From Acanthaster planci (lineage: Eukaryota; Echinodermata; Asteroidea; Valvatida; Acanthasteridae): a stretch of DNA of 64,000 nt. Position 1 is the stretch's first letter; every line of letters begins with the position of its first letter. The notes under the pieces are model-generated. The model was not told where the DNA came from. It was given only the letters and a program-made list of their open reading frames with translations, and did not search any database. Where the stretch lies: contig NW_019091413.1 of assembly GCF_001949145.1 (NCBI RefSeq), positions 479,639 to 543,638 on the forward strand, in the 5' to 3' direction. The position numbers and the translations under genes are program-made. Shown here piece by piece: positions 1-12,200 of this stretch.

Positions 1-210
1 CTGAACACTCCCCCAAACAGCGTCTGCAAATCACTAACTGGAATGCCTACAAGACATATTTTAATGTAGATGAGCAATTTCGGCAGTAGTTTGCTAACGT
101 TTGGACATGGAACACCATCTCTTTCCTTAACTCACAACAAGAGGCACCACGGAGGACTTTATTTTCATGTTTTATTTTAAATTCGTTCATACTTGTAGCT
201 TGGCAGCCCT

Positions 211-1193
211 TTACAAGTAGTACATACTGTCGAAGACGTACGCCAGCGAGTATCCGACACCCAGCATGCCGTGATTGCCCATAATCAGGAAGTCGTTATC
301 GCCTAGGTTGCGAGCCAACCACGTGTTCTTTGCCTCGCCCTCGTACGCCGTACCCCCCGTGCGACCTGTCGTAGGCCACTCTACCTTAGACACACATGGT
401 GTGCTGATTGATGTTGCGCAACTCGGTTGCTCCAGACAGCCCGAATGATCAGAAGCGATGATGTCGACAAGACAAAGTGAAGCAATGAAGAAAATCGGTT
501 AGAACAACATAGCATCAAAAGCTCACAAGACAGCCCAAAAGCTCTTTGATCTCCGTAGAGCGGCAAACTTTAAGCCAATCACAGCGAAGCGGTACAAAAA
601 ACAGTCAGCAGAGGTTCTGTGCATATGAATAAGCAGACTTTGACCTTTTAAAACAAATGCACTGTTACCACATGTGTACGCATGAACCAACCCCCCCCCC
701 TCCTTTTTCAAAAAGAATAACGTAGAAAAAGGAAAGCACACTCATGCAACACAGATTTCTGAAACAGATTAGTCATTCTGTAAATTGCAAAGTAGACCCT
801 ACTCCGCAAGACACGTGCCTCATATTCCCGAACCCATTAAGACGAACCAAAGCATTACAGCATTACATAATTTGACTGGACAGTCGAGGCAGGGCCAGAG
901 ATGCTGAGGTCGTGAGGACTGAAAATGATCAAGTAGATAGTATTAATCGGGAAAGAAGTTGGACTTCCTCTTCTAAAATGCAATCAATGTTACAGAATCA
1001 GAACAGATATGTAATTGACATACTGAGCAGCATTGTGTAAAACTGATGTCTATGCATGATGCAGTTGACCGTGTTCGCCTTTGCTCTTGTAGATGACAGT
1101 GTGGATGTTGGCTGCACTGGGCTCTACGTCACCGTCACCCTCAACAACTTTGCCCGTCTGAATGTCCACACCTATTAAACAACTGACCGTCAC
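211..1193 (-). pseudogene. Class II aldolase/adducin-domain gene fragment, probably decayed
   Basis: Two exon-like blocks read on the minus strand. Block 1 (1193 down to about 1060) follows an acceptor CTGCAG and encodes VTVSCLIGVDIQTGKVVEGD, then PSAANIHTVIYKSKGEHG. This resembles the part of class II aldolases before the metal-binding HxH. Block 2 (380-211) follows acceptor TCTAAG and encodes an ARNLGDNDFLIMGNHGMLGVGYSLAYVFDSMYYL segment (given here in outline), resembling the C-terminal half with its NHG motif. The frame then meets TAA, followed in frame by RAAKLQV and a second stop. Family members as I remember them read YYLERA here, so TAA seems to replace a glutamate codon. A weak middle exon may lie at 918-867. 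Clear HxH and N-terminal exons were not found. Possible poly(A) signals lie near 150-170. Family assignment is fairly firm; pseudogene status is inference. Confidence 0.55.
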
Positions 1194-2333
1194 CTGCAGT
1201 AGAGATAGTCATATGCCATCAGCTGGAACACTGTAATTCCAGGGTTGTCGTCAAACCACTACCAACAGCTTGTATTGTCGCCCATGCCATCGCCGCTACA
1301 GTTAACCATTATTATTTAATATCTCTACTTTGACTTCTACTATACAATTTTACATTACTTCCCAATCCAACCAACATCAGACTCTGCTTTCTTGGTTCAG
1401 ATCACTCACAGACAATTTTCATTTAATGTCAATTTTGTCCCCTTTGTAAATTTGAAGGTACTCCTTTGCAAGCTGCACTCGACTAAGGCACCCCACTCCT
1501 ACCTCACTCCAGTGCAAGCCATAGGGTATCAGCAGCGTTATGTCCCCGCAGCCACTCCGCTTCCTTCACCCATTCTGTAGAAGTCCAGTCTGCTGTAAAC
1601 TGCCGCAAGGTCCTTCCCGTGCCTGCTGGTTAGCGGCGTAAGGATGAGCCGATGGCATGGCGAGACTCTAGTTGGAATGAGGAACGCAATTGGGTAGTAC
1701 AAAATCTGTACCCTAAATGAGCCCAAAAGTGCATTTCCTTTGTGCATTTCCTTTCGAATTTGCCTCACCCCGACACCAAAAGCTGGATACGCCACTGGCT
1801 AGAAAACGCTGGATATGTGAAAGTTACCGTACCTATCCTCCGCACGTCTAATGGTCAGTAGGAATTATTCTCAAAAACAATTACAAAAACTTATGTTGAT
1901 TTCTGTGCACACGAATCTCCTTATTAAAAGATAATTATACTTGCAAAATCATGAACATGCAAATTCTCAAATAAAATTGGCCTTTGAGAAGAACATTAAT
2001 TTAAGGATGAGGACGATTTGATAAACCTACAAATTTTGGAAAAACGGGACGGAAAAAATCCCACTATTTGTAGACCCCACCCTCCAGATAAATTCGAGCT
2101 GGAAACGCCCTTCGTCTCTAATGGACATGAAAACGTAGACTTGGAGTCGAAAAAAACCCACATATATTTGGTTTATTTGGTCGTGTAGTATGTTTGGTTC
2201 TCACTCCTGAAAGAACAGGGAATTACTGTGTGAATATAGTCACATAATAGCAACTCAACATGGTTAAATCAAATGCGTCCCGTATAAATAAGCCCCTGGC
2301 AATAATGGACCAAATTCTGAAAAGAACAAGATT

Positions 2334-2707
2334 TGTTTTATTAATTCAATTCCAAAAATTCCATTGAAACAGCGAGGATTTCCATACACTACCCAGAGAG
2401 GTTTTTGCCGTGTTGCCTGACACAGGGCTGCATACATCGGCACAAAGTTGCAGCCGACGCCATTGTTTTAAAAAAACTGGGCGTAAAGATTCGGAATTGC
2501 CCGATTTCCGGACGGGCTGAACTTCTTGCACACCACTCTACAGCATGCAATACAAACCAAAGTTGAGAACGGCTACTGTGGTCCTCCTGATAGAGCTTGA
2601 TAACAATTCAATCTGTATATAAATAAATTTCGAGTACCGAAAAAACTCATATTACATTATGTATATGAATTGAATTAATAAAACAACATAATTGAATTAA
2701 TAAAACA
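2334..2707. mobile_element. Small terminal-inverted-repeat element
   Basis: The 18-bp sequence TGTTTTATTAATTCAATT at 2334-2351 is the exact reverse complement of AATTGAATTAATAAAACA at 2690-2707. The right end is duplicated, with another exact copy at 2668-2685. The interior on the minus strand holds a GC-richer piece with a short reading frame that begins MASAATLCRCMQPCVRQHG, possibly a captured gene fragment. No clear target-site duplication was seen. Confidence 0.45.
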
Positions 2708-3281
2708 ACATATGTGAGTATGTCAAAATACATACTCACTTGTTGATATTGATCAACTCTGTGTAAACAAAACACCTGACTATGCCCAAGAAAGTATATG
2801 TGCCAACAACAAAACACACAGCCTTTCTATAGCCAGAACAGGCAACAAACCTTAGAGGTTTCATCACGAAACTCACAAATTGGACAAAAAGTTCAACCTT
2901 CTTGGAAAAATTACTTTTTTTTCTTTCAAACATTTCGACCCTGATAATACATGTATGGTGTCTTGCTTTAGAACTACAAAATAACAATAAACACAAGAAC
3001 ATAAAGATACTATCTGAGTTCAAGTTTGCCGGTAATCAAATGAATGTGTGGGTGGCTACAAAACCATTTTAAACAATTCATTACAATTCGTGAAATGTAA
3101 ATAAAGTTTAAGGTTTTATAGAGGACATTAGCAAGACTTCTTGCGCATTTGACTTCTTCATCTTTTGATGAGAAAACCAGTGAGTCGTTTTTCAAAGATG
3201 ACAAAATAAACTTAATGATTTCTCTTCACTAAATAGTCAAAACCATCCCAGCTCATTGGAACTTCCCCTCTGCCCCCCCCT

Positions 3282-6200
3282 TTATAAGTACTGCTTGGCC
3301 ATCGCTCGCAGGAATTTACAAGCTCTCTTCTGAGCAGACGCACTTAAAATAATCTCTGGATTGCTGGAGTTCAATTCTGTTGCACTCAATGCCTGGACCT
3401 GTAACCAACAACAGAACAATGTAAACATACAATGTGTATTGTAAATGTTTTCAACAATATATTTGTACTATTTCTATTGACTTAGTTTTATATTGTGAAG
3501 TATATCAGTGGAGACAAAATTTCTATGTTTTACACAGATTAACAAATAAATAATCTTAAATTTCAATCTTGCATCTTAAATCTTAAAAGAGTTTCTGACA
3601 AATCACTGTTTGTTTCAAAGAGTAGTGACTACGGTCATCGGTGAGTGATTGTTGCATCACCCAAGTTGGCAGTATTTATAGTGTTGCTGGCACGGGGACT
3701 TAGTGGTGACCCAAGGCACGGATGGGTCAGTGGTTCCATCACAAGTCCGGTCACAAGAAATGGTGCAGAGGGGAATGATGATGGAATACTTTTGTCAGAA
3801 TTCAGTTGAATAGCTTGTGAATTGACTGGGCAACTTGTGACAGACTTGTGGGGCCTTGTAAAGGACTCAATTTCAACATTAGTATGAGTTTTATGCCTTC
3901 TTCTGAGCACGCTCAGAATAAGCTATTCACAAACTGCTAAACAGCTAACATAAATCCTGGATATCTAACTTGGTAGAGTGTGTACTCAGGATATTACTGA
4001 GTAGCTGGTTCGAACCCTGCCTCAGTCAGCTTTCCTGGTTCGACCCAAAATCCTTGTTAAAACCGACTGCCCAACAACTAACCCTCTCAAATTAACTAGC
4101 ATCTGACCAATCATTTTACCCCAGGAAACTTTTTGCAGCTCAGAACAATTTTCTATTACAGTCAAGTAATAACACTGCCCTGCTGCAAGGTTGTTCCAGT
4201 CTCAGCATACACAGCCCTGATCAGTAATTCCCTCTATAAGAAAACAACATAAAGACTGCTGACACCTACCGCTTTCTGTTTCTTGTCCTGCTCATTCCGT
4301 TTGTTGTGGAGGTCTGACCCGCAGAGGGTTAAGGAGTCCAAAGGATGTCACAAAACAGCAGTAAGGGACCACAAATGGTATTCAGGTTGAAAGAGTAACT
4401 GTCAATGGGGCTGTGGTATGTGAGCCCTGTGTCAGAGAGCTGCCTGGTGCACTATTAGCTCAGTACAGAAATGCTTAGCAAGAAGGGGTTACCATTCAAA
4501 CTTTTACCGAATGTATATGGCTTGTCACAGGGTCCCAGTTGAGTTTTAAGCTAAGCATGTAAACTGGCTAAGCAGAATTTCCTAATTATAAACACCGTGA
4601 AATTGGGCAAATATTTACCTTCTTTGGTATCTGCTTTACAAACAAGGATACATATGAGGTATTCTAATATGGTCACGTCCCAGATGCAGTCATACAAAGC
4701 GTCACCAGCATCATAACTGCAATTATCAACAAAACATGATAAATGGTTGAATGAAATTTGTCCACTGACAAAAAAGTCAACAAACTTGGTGAGATCATCT
4801 GAAATAACTTCTTACAGTTACAGAGCTTGTAAACATCTACCAAAGACACCATTGCAAGCTAGGAGTGAAGACAGCTGATATTAAGTGAGTGGGATTTGTC
4901 AAAATGGTACATTTCTTTTCCTGTTCTAAGTGAGGCATGCTTTGCTGGTTTTATTGCAACTTGAAAAATATTTACACTACAATTGAAAGTTTGATTTTTC
5001 ACAAATCTCAACTAACTGCACTCACTTCAAGAGATGGTTATACAGCCAAAAACTGACCAAAACAAGTGGTTGAAGAAGCACTGCATGTATGCCCACCACC
5101 TGCAAGTGAGCACAGCACCACTGCAGTAAAAGCAACTCATCCTGGTTGTGGTTACATCACTCCTGCTTACCACGACTTTTCCTGCAGCGCCTTGAACGCC
5201 GTTGTGTAATCCACAGGCTGCAGCAGCTGGCACAGCAGTGCCACTTGGGTGTAGCACTGCAGCTGGTTGCAGCATTTGATCAGGCGGCGGTAGACCTGGT
5301 CTGACCAGACATCGCGGGGCACCGGCATCTCAAAGAGGCCTGTCACCACACTGGCTGACTGGAGGTAGAACTGTAGGGCCGAGGCGTACTGGCTGTTGGC
5401 TGGGAAGGAACAAATATTAAGCAGGAGTCACTAGACTAACAGGCAAAACACAGCCCCAATGCGGCCATGTCCAAACCAACTGGCTATACTACAAATATCC
5501 ATAGGAAGGGGCAATGTCTTCTGGGCAATGACTTTCATTTGCACATGTGTAATTCCAAGCCATAGCTGAATAATTGAGATGCAGCCTCTCTGGACTCATT
5601 GTTGTCCTTCTGGTTTCTGATGAATCAACTAAAATATCAACACACAATAGCCACTGTTATCAACATGCACACATGGGAGTGCATTTGATCGATTACAGAG
5701 TACAAGGAAGGTGGAATCATCAAAGTACATAGCAACTGTCATGATTCAAGAAGCTGACTATACACTTTAACTCACCATAATGATAGTCAGCCTGTGTCCT
5801 CAGCCACGATGGCTGACCGGGGTTAACAGAGATCACGTGACTAATCAGCTGACCCATGACCATGGTAACAGAGTCTACACTGATAGCACTGGAACTTTAA
5901 AGAAACAAACAGGTATGGGTAATCAGCTGACCAATGACCATGGTAACAGGGTGTACATTGATAGCCCTGGAACCATACAGTAAGAAACAACCAGGTGTGA
6001 TTAATCAGCTGACCCATAAACCATGGTAACAGGGTGTACATTGATAGCACTGGAACCATACAGTAAGAAACAACCAGGTGTGATTAATCAGCTGACCCAT
6101 AAACCATGGTAACAGGGTGTACATTGATAGCACTGGAACCATACAGTAAGAAACAACCAGGTGTGATTAATCAGCTGACCCATAAACCATGGTAACAGGG

Positions 6201-9200
6201 TGTACATTAATAGCACTAGAACTGTAAAGTAAGAAATAAGTAAGTACGATTTCTATGAAAACCTTTCAGTTTAGCTTGTCTGTGTTGTCAAGAGCTATTA
6301 TAAATTTATGCCTACTTTACATTTATCCAAGTAAAGTTCTTGACTGGAGGTTTTGCTAGACTAAGCACTTACTTGGTGACGGTGTTAGGCCACAGCTGGG
6401 CATGCTCATGAGAAAGCTCATTTAAGGTGTCATCTTTCAGGAGGTTGTGAAGCCTGATGACAGATGACAACATTACCGACAGACAGAGGGAGGATCGTAG
6501 CTGCTTAAGGAACTGGAGAAAATCAGACCTGACACACACAAACAAATTTTGTTAAAGAATTAAAAAAGAGAGATGCTATCCATATCACAGCCGAATCCAA
6601 CTTTTTCTTCTGATCTGTTTCAATTTTTAGAGTAATGTTTTGCATATATTTTGATGCTGATACAGGAATTTGCATGCAGTGCTTTCACCTTGCAAAATAC
6701 GAAATGTTTGAGTTCTTCATTTTAAACTCAGTGCTGGATCAAAGAGAACAATCTGCAGTCATTAGGATCCTAATTACAAAGACCTATTAGGCAAAAACTA
6801 TGCAAATATACAACACATAGATTTTTTAAAACTTCATTCCAAGTTTCGAAACAATCAGTGGGAGTGCTCAGTCATGGCATATGTAGTGTGGACTTCCGCA
6901 CAAGAGAAGCACACATAATGTAGGGTCAGTAGATGTTGCATGGGCACGTCTGTATAGTGTATTCCCTCTCTGAAAAAACAACTTCAGAGGAGTTTTAGGG
7001 TCAGGGTTATGGTGGAAAAATGAAGAGGAACAGTCCAGGAATTCATCATCCAAAATCAAGCTCAACGGAGTTATCATAGTGAGGGAGGAAGCAGCATTTT
7101 CCCCCATGTTTTCTTAACCACCAAAGCAAATAACCTGTCCACACTACAAATGTAAATCAAGTATATCTAGACAGAAATGCATCCAACAAACCAACTGGTA
7201 GAATGTTTGCAAGGTTTGTAGTGTCAGAGGTTGAAAATCTGCATTACTGAATTTGTTAATGTTGTCTATTCCACGTGCCTTTGATCCCTATGATACAGAG
7301 CATGGGGCTTATAAAAGCCATTTCCTAACTCAGACTAAGCACACTTACACCATACAACTCACAACTCACAAAGTGCAAGGAGCCGATACAGTGGCACACA
7401 ACACCATGTCCAAAAGTCATGGCTGTGGCAAGCACATCTGTAAGAAGCAGGAGAAGCCGCTAGTGTTTACAGGCACTATGGCTTGCCATCTGAACCACAT
7501 CCAAGACTTTCAGTGCACAGCTCTAAGACCCACCTGAGCATAATGGCCAGCATGGACTCCCGCTGCACAGTGGCGGCCGGCTTACCGGTGCTGGTCCGCT
7601 TGACCTGCTTGTTGCTGGAGCTGAATATCTGCAAGGTGGCATTCCACAGACAGGTGGAGGACTTGAGGGCATCCTTGCGCACGGAGAGGTCATGGCAGAC
7701 TGTAGCAATCACCTTACCCAGCTGACAAAAGGGGGGTAGGAAGAGGGGTCATAATGGCAGTCCCTGGGGTGAAACCCCAGTATTAAGGTTATGAGCCCTG
7801 AGCTGGACCAAGTGAGGGCACAATTTACCTAGCAACGGAGGCTTCTTTGGTCAGTTGCTTTTTGCTAGTTCCCAAATGACTATGAAATGCACGTATTAGA
7901 GTCGCATCGCTACCAACAAAATGAACACTCCCACCAACATGGCTCTCTTCAACTGATGAGGGGGTGCTTCTGCTCAAGGCAGATTCTATAATACTTTTCT
8001 ATGACAAACCCATTTTGTTCCCTTCTGGTGTGTGAAACCTTTCAATTGGAGGATTTACGACTATTCCACAAATGTTTATGGCAGTGGTTGACAATTTTCT
8101 TCATGTCTCATTTTTATTTTTCAACATCACTGCACAAAAATCTTCTAGCAATGTTACAGCATATGGACACTTTAACTATGGCCAATGTGACCCAGCTCTA
8201 TTCTATTCAAGTACAATGTTGAACTTTCAAGTATCAATGTTTCCTGTGAGTTTCTTTAACTGCCTTTTCCAATAGAACATACACACTGGGTGACCACAAT
8301 ACAAAATGTAGCTACCACATGCATACAGAAACAAATGTACATTTACCACTGAGTACGGAGTACCGATGAAATCAGCTGCCATCGCATCAGCCCAGTTTCC
8401 TGAGTTCAGTAGATGCACGATGCACTGATCGAGAATCTTGTCTCTGGGTGTGATGTCTCTCTCTAGATGACAAAACAAAAAATATGTGAACATAAGGTCA
8501 TTATAAACATCTTTAAAACACCAGATGTTGTGTGGAAAAAAAGGGGCTGTACATCTTATGACAGATGAATAAATCAACCCCAAAGCAATTTTTGCTTTGG
8601 ACTTTTTTGGGCAAAACGTACTGTTGTCAATTTGACAAAACTAATTCAATGTGGACAACCAGTACACTTCATAACCAACAAGTATTGACAATCGGTTGGT
8701 AGTTTTTACCTTCAGGGCCAACCGAGTGGAGGAAGAATGACATGGTGAGCTTTACTAGGTCACAGAAAAGTCCCCAACGGACGGCTACTGTGATGCCAAA
8801 CTTAACTATTGATCATGTGAATGGGTCAGGCCATTCCCACATGACCTCTCTTGTTTCCACGCATGCGCCCATACAGTACTGTTCATACAAGTTCGACATC
8901 TGAGATGAAAAATGGACAACTTGACAATGTTAAAAAAACAATTGAAAAATTTTGCACTGCCCTGAAGCCAAATCTGGAGTCAGATTATAAGACAAACCAG
9001 AAGGAGCACTTGTGAAATTATGAAAAGGGTTTGAAGTGACTATGGGACTTATTATAGGTCAGGAGTAAGCCAGGTGCACAGATGAATGGAAGAATTGTGA
9101 CAAAGTTAACTGAGTGCCACCTGCGAGCATACCATAGATACTCCTAAAATTCTTTTAATTCCTTGTTGTGTGAGTGCACTCCGCAGGTGCATATAGACTG

Positions 9201-12200
9201 GTGCACGCGCATTGGGGCATTGGTCATTGTTTCTGTTAGCCATGCCTTCTCCTCCAGCCTTGCGCCTGCACTGGTCTTATTACCTGTAAATGTTCTACAA
9301 TATTGTAATTCATCTACTTTTGTTAATTTGTCAACTGAATACCTTTGTAAATATTAACTTTTTTGGTGTAATTTTACTACTAAATTTAGGAGGTGGCTCC
9401 GAAGTCTGTCTTGTTGCTGTATGTTTTTCTCGGTTGTTCATTTGTTTTCATTTCTCAAGCCCTTGCCTGCTTGGCCCATTATAGAATAACCACAATGGAG
9501 TGTTAACAAGCGCTCACGGTTTAATTTTCATTTCAATGCAAACACAGTCTAGCATCTATTTCAAATCTGTGTGCACTACAGACAACTGTGACAGACCAAC
9601 CACATTGATTGTTGGGAATAAAATCAGCTCTAAATACATCAACTGATATGCTCTTCCTCAAGCTGAGGCATAAGGGGAAAAGCCTTGGCCAAACTAAAGC
9701 CAAAAACTGCACTGAACAAAATGCAAACATGCTGTAAAGCTCATGGGGTCATCCGTCTTAAGTTTGGTGTGACATCATCTTGCTACCTTAACACACTCAC
9801 TTTGCTCTCGGAGCTGACTTACTTTTAAACCATGAGACACTCATGAAATCATTAAGCAGGCTCTTGTGTCTGCTGTGAATCATGCACACTCCTTACCACT
9901 CTTGGCACTGGCCAGGCATGCTTGGATCCGCTGTGCCACGGTGGGCTTCCCTGGTTCCACCTGCCGGCTACTGGCCTCCCCGCTCAGGAGCTCAATGTAC
10001 AGAATTTCATGTAGCAGTGCCTTCTGCAACTTGAAGGAGGTGTCGCGGACTAGGGTATGCGCCGTCTCCAGCAGTGACTTGGCTGCAGTATAATTCTGAA
10101 CGTGGAATGGAGGCAAATGGGTGATCGCATTAATGTAAATCTGTGAGAAATAATGTGAAATTGAAGTTCTAGAATTGTGAAAAATTTAGAGTTTAAATCC
10201 CTCTCACACAGTCAGTCTTTCTGGATGGGCATTTAAATTGTTTTATGAATTGTCACGTAAGTATACATTAATGATGCCTTTCTTTTAGAAACAAAAGCAG
10301 CAAAACTATTTTTATGATAAACCGATGACAAGTTAGGACTCAATTCATATTGTTGAGGAAATACGATATTCTGCTATGGAGAATTTTCAGTGATGCCACA
10401 TACGCCATTTGAAGAAAGCATAGAAGAGACCATGCTGATTTGGAACATAACAATTGCTTAAAATAGCAAAGCAGCCAATAATTGGAATGCAAATATTAAA
10501 ACATTCTCACTTTCGGAAATATGCTTGAGGTTATTACAATATTCCTGCTGTGGTTAGAACAACTAACAGCTTAGTAAATCTGCAAAACTGGGCCCAGGTG
10601 CATTATAAATGAATTCAACTGAAAACCCAAGGATACAAAATGTCATCCCTCACTTTGATTTCTGTGCAATGCTGTGCTTTGACCAGCAGCAAAAACAGCA
10701 CATCCTGTGTCTTCTTATTCCCCATGCCGTCAAGGATGAAGGCGTAGCTTTTCTCAATCTGCCACTGTAGGAAGACGGACCACATATTTTTATATATTAC
10801 TCATTCATCAAACAGGGGCTGACAAGGCAAATGAAATTGAAGGGTTTTAAGCAAATTACAACAGCAAACAGAACAGATTCCACCAGAAGAAAACACATCA
10901 TGCATCTACAAGAAGACAGGGGGCCTGGATCTAAAAGCAACTGAAAGTGGGTAAGAACCGTTTGATAAGTTTTCAGTTATGAAGGGGATGGTCAAAGGCT
11001 CCAATAAACCTTGTTTTGTTTAGACTTCCACTTCCCAATGTTCCTTAACTTTCTCTGTTTCTGTGACCTGCTGATTACATGCACAACTTAGCTACTTAAC
11101 CTTGAAAGAATGAATGAATGAGCCCAATCAGTCCCTCAGCCCATCTGCGATAAATGCTAGGGCAAAGTTTAAATACAGTAATGTGAGTGTAACTAATGAA
11201 ATAAATGGCACAGAGCACTGCTCCAATACCACTGCTGGGTTGAAGGATTCCATAGAAGTTTGTGCAGGGGACTTGCTGTGCACATACCTTGCTGCAGATG
11301 TTGGAGTAGCGTTTGCCGGGTCCCAAGCGGTGCAGTTGTGTTAGGATGCTCTCAAGCTCTAAGTGACTGTTGCTCAGTAGTAGACGCTGCTCCAAATGAC
11401 CCAACTGCAGAGCCATGTTGTCTAAACCATTTATTACCAGACAGAAATACGTAAAGGTTAGCATTATCATGACTGGGATTTTATTCTCTCAAAATACATG
11501 GTTCAAAAGCCTGTAACCAACATACAGCAGTTACACATTTCCAATTCTCGATGCTTCTTCTTTTTGCCAGGCAAAGTTCTGCAAATTTTGGCTCATTTCT
11601 GCAAAAGTTGGTGTTTCAGACACCAACAGGGTCAACCTCTGCTTTACTCAGGAACATCATGCTTTGAAGTTGCCACACAAAAATGTTTGAGAGAGAAGTT
11701 TGATATTTTCCCTGGTTTTGCTGACATCTTGTTGTCAAGTCTTTCCACTTATATTATTTCTGAGATTGTAGATGTGTTAAATGGACAGCTATGAAAAAAT
11801 CGAGCAAATTAGGAAGACTGAATCATATTCTCTTATTTTCTAAAGAAAACAAATCGAAGTCGCAAAGCCTTTACCCATTGGATATAAAACTCCACTCTTG
11901 ATGCACAAACCTTACCTGTTTGTGCAGATGAGCCAATCTCCATGGCAACAGTTTCCTCCTTGAGTACTCTTTGGCACAGTACTGGCAGTTCATCACCTGG
12001 CATGGCGTCTTGAAGCAACTGCTGAAGTTGCTTGAAAACTCTCTCATCACTGCATAAACACCTTGGAGGGAAATTAAAACTTGAAGAAACTTGAGTTGAT
12101 TTATTTCTGGGATGTTGTATCTGAGATCAACTCTCCTGGGTATGGCCTTGTGAATTCATGACCATTTTTCACCACACTGCACACAATCCGACACATTACT

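Noticed and set aside
5843-6251. CRISPR-like array
   Set aside because: Units are adjacent without spacers and copy an exon start in a eukaryotic gene; it is a tandem duplication.
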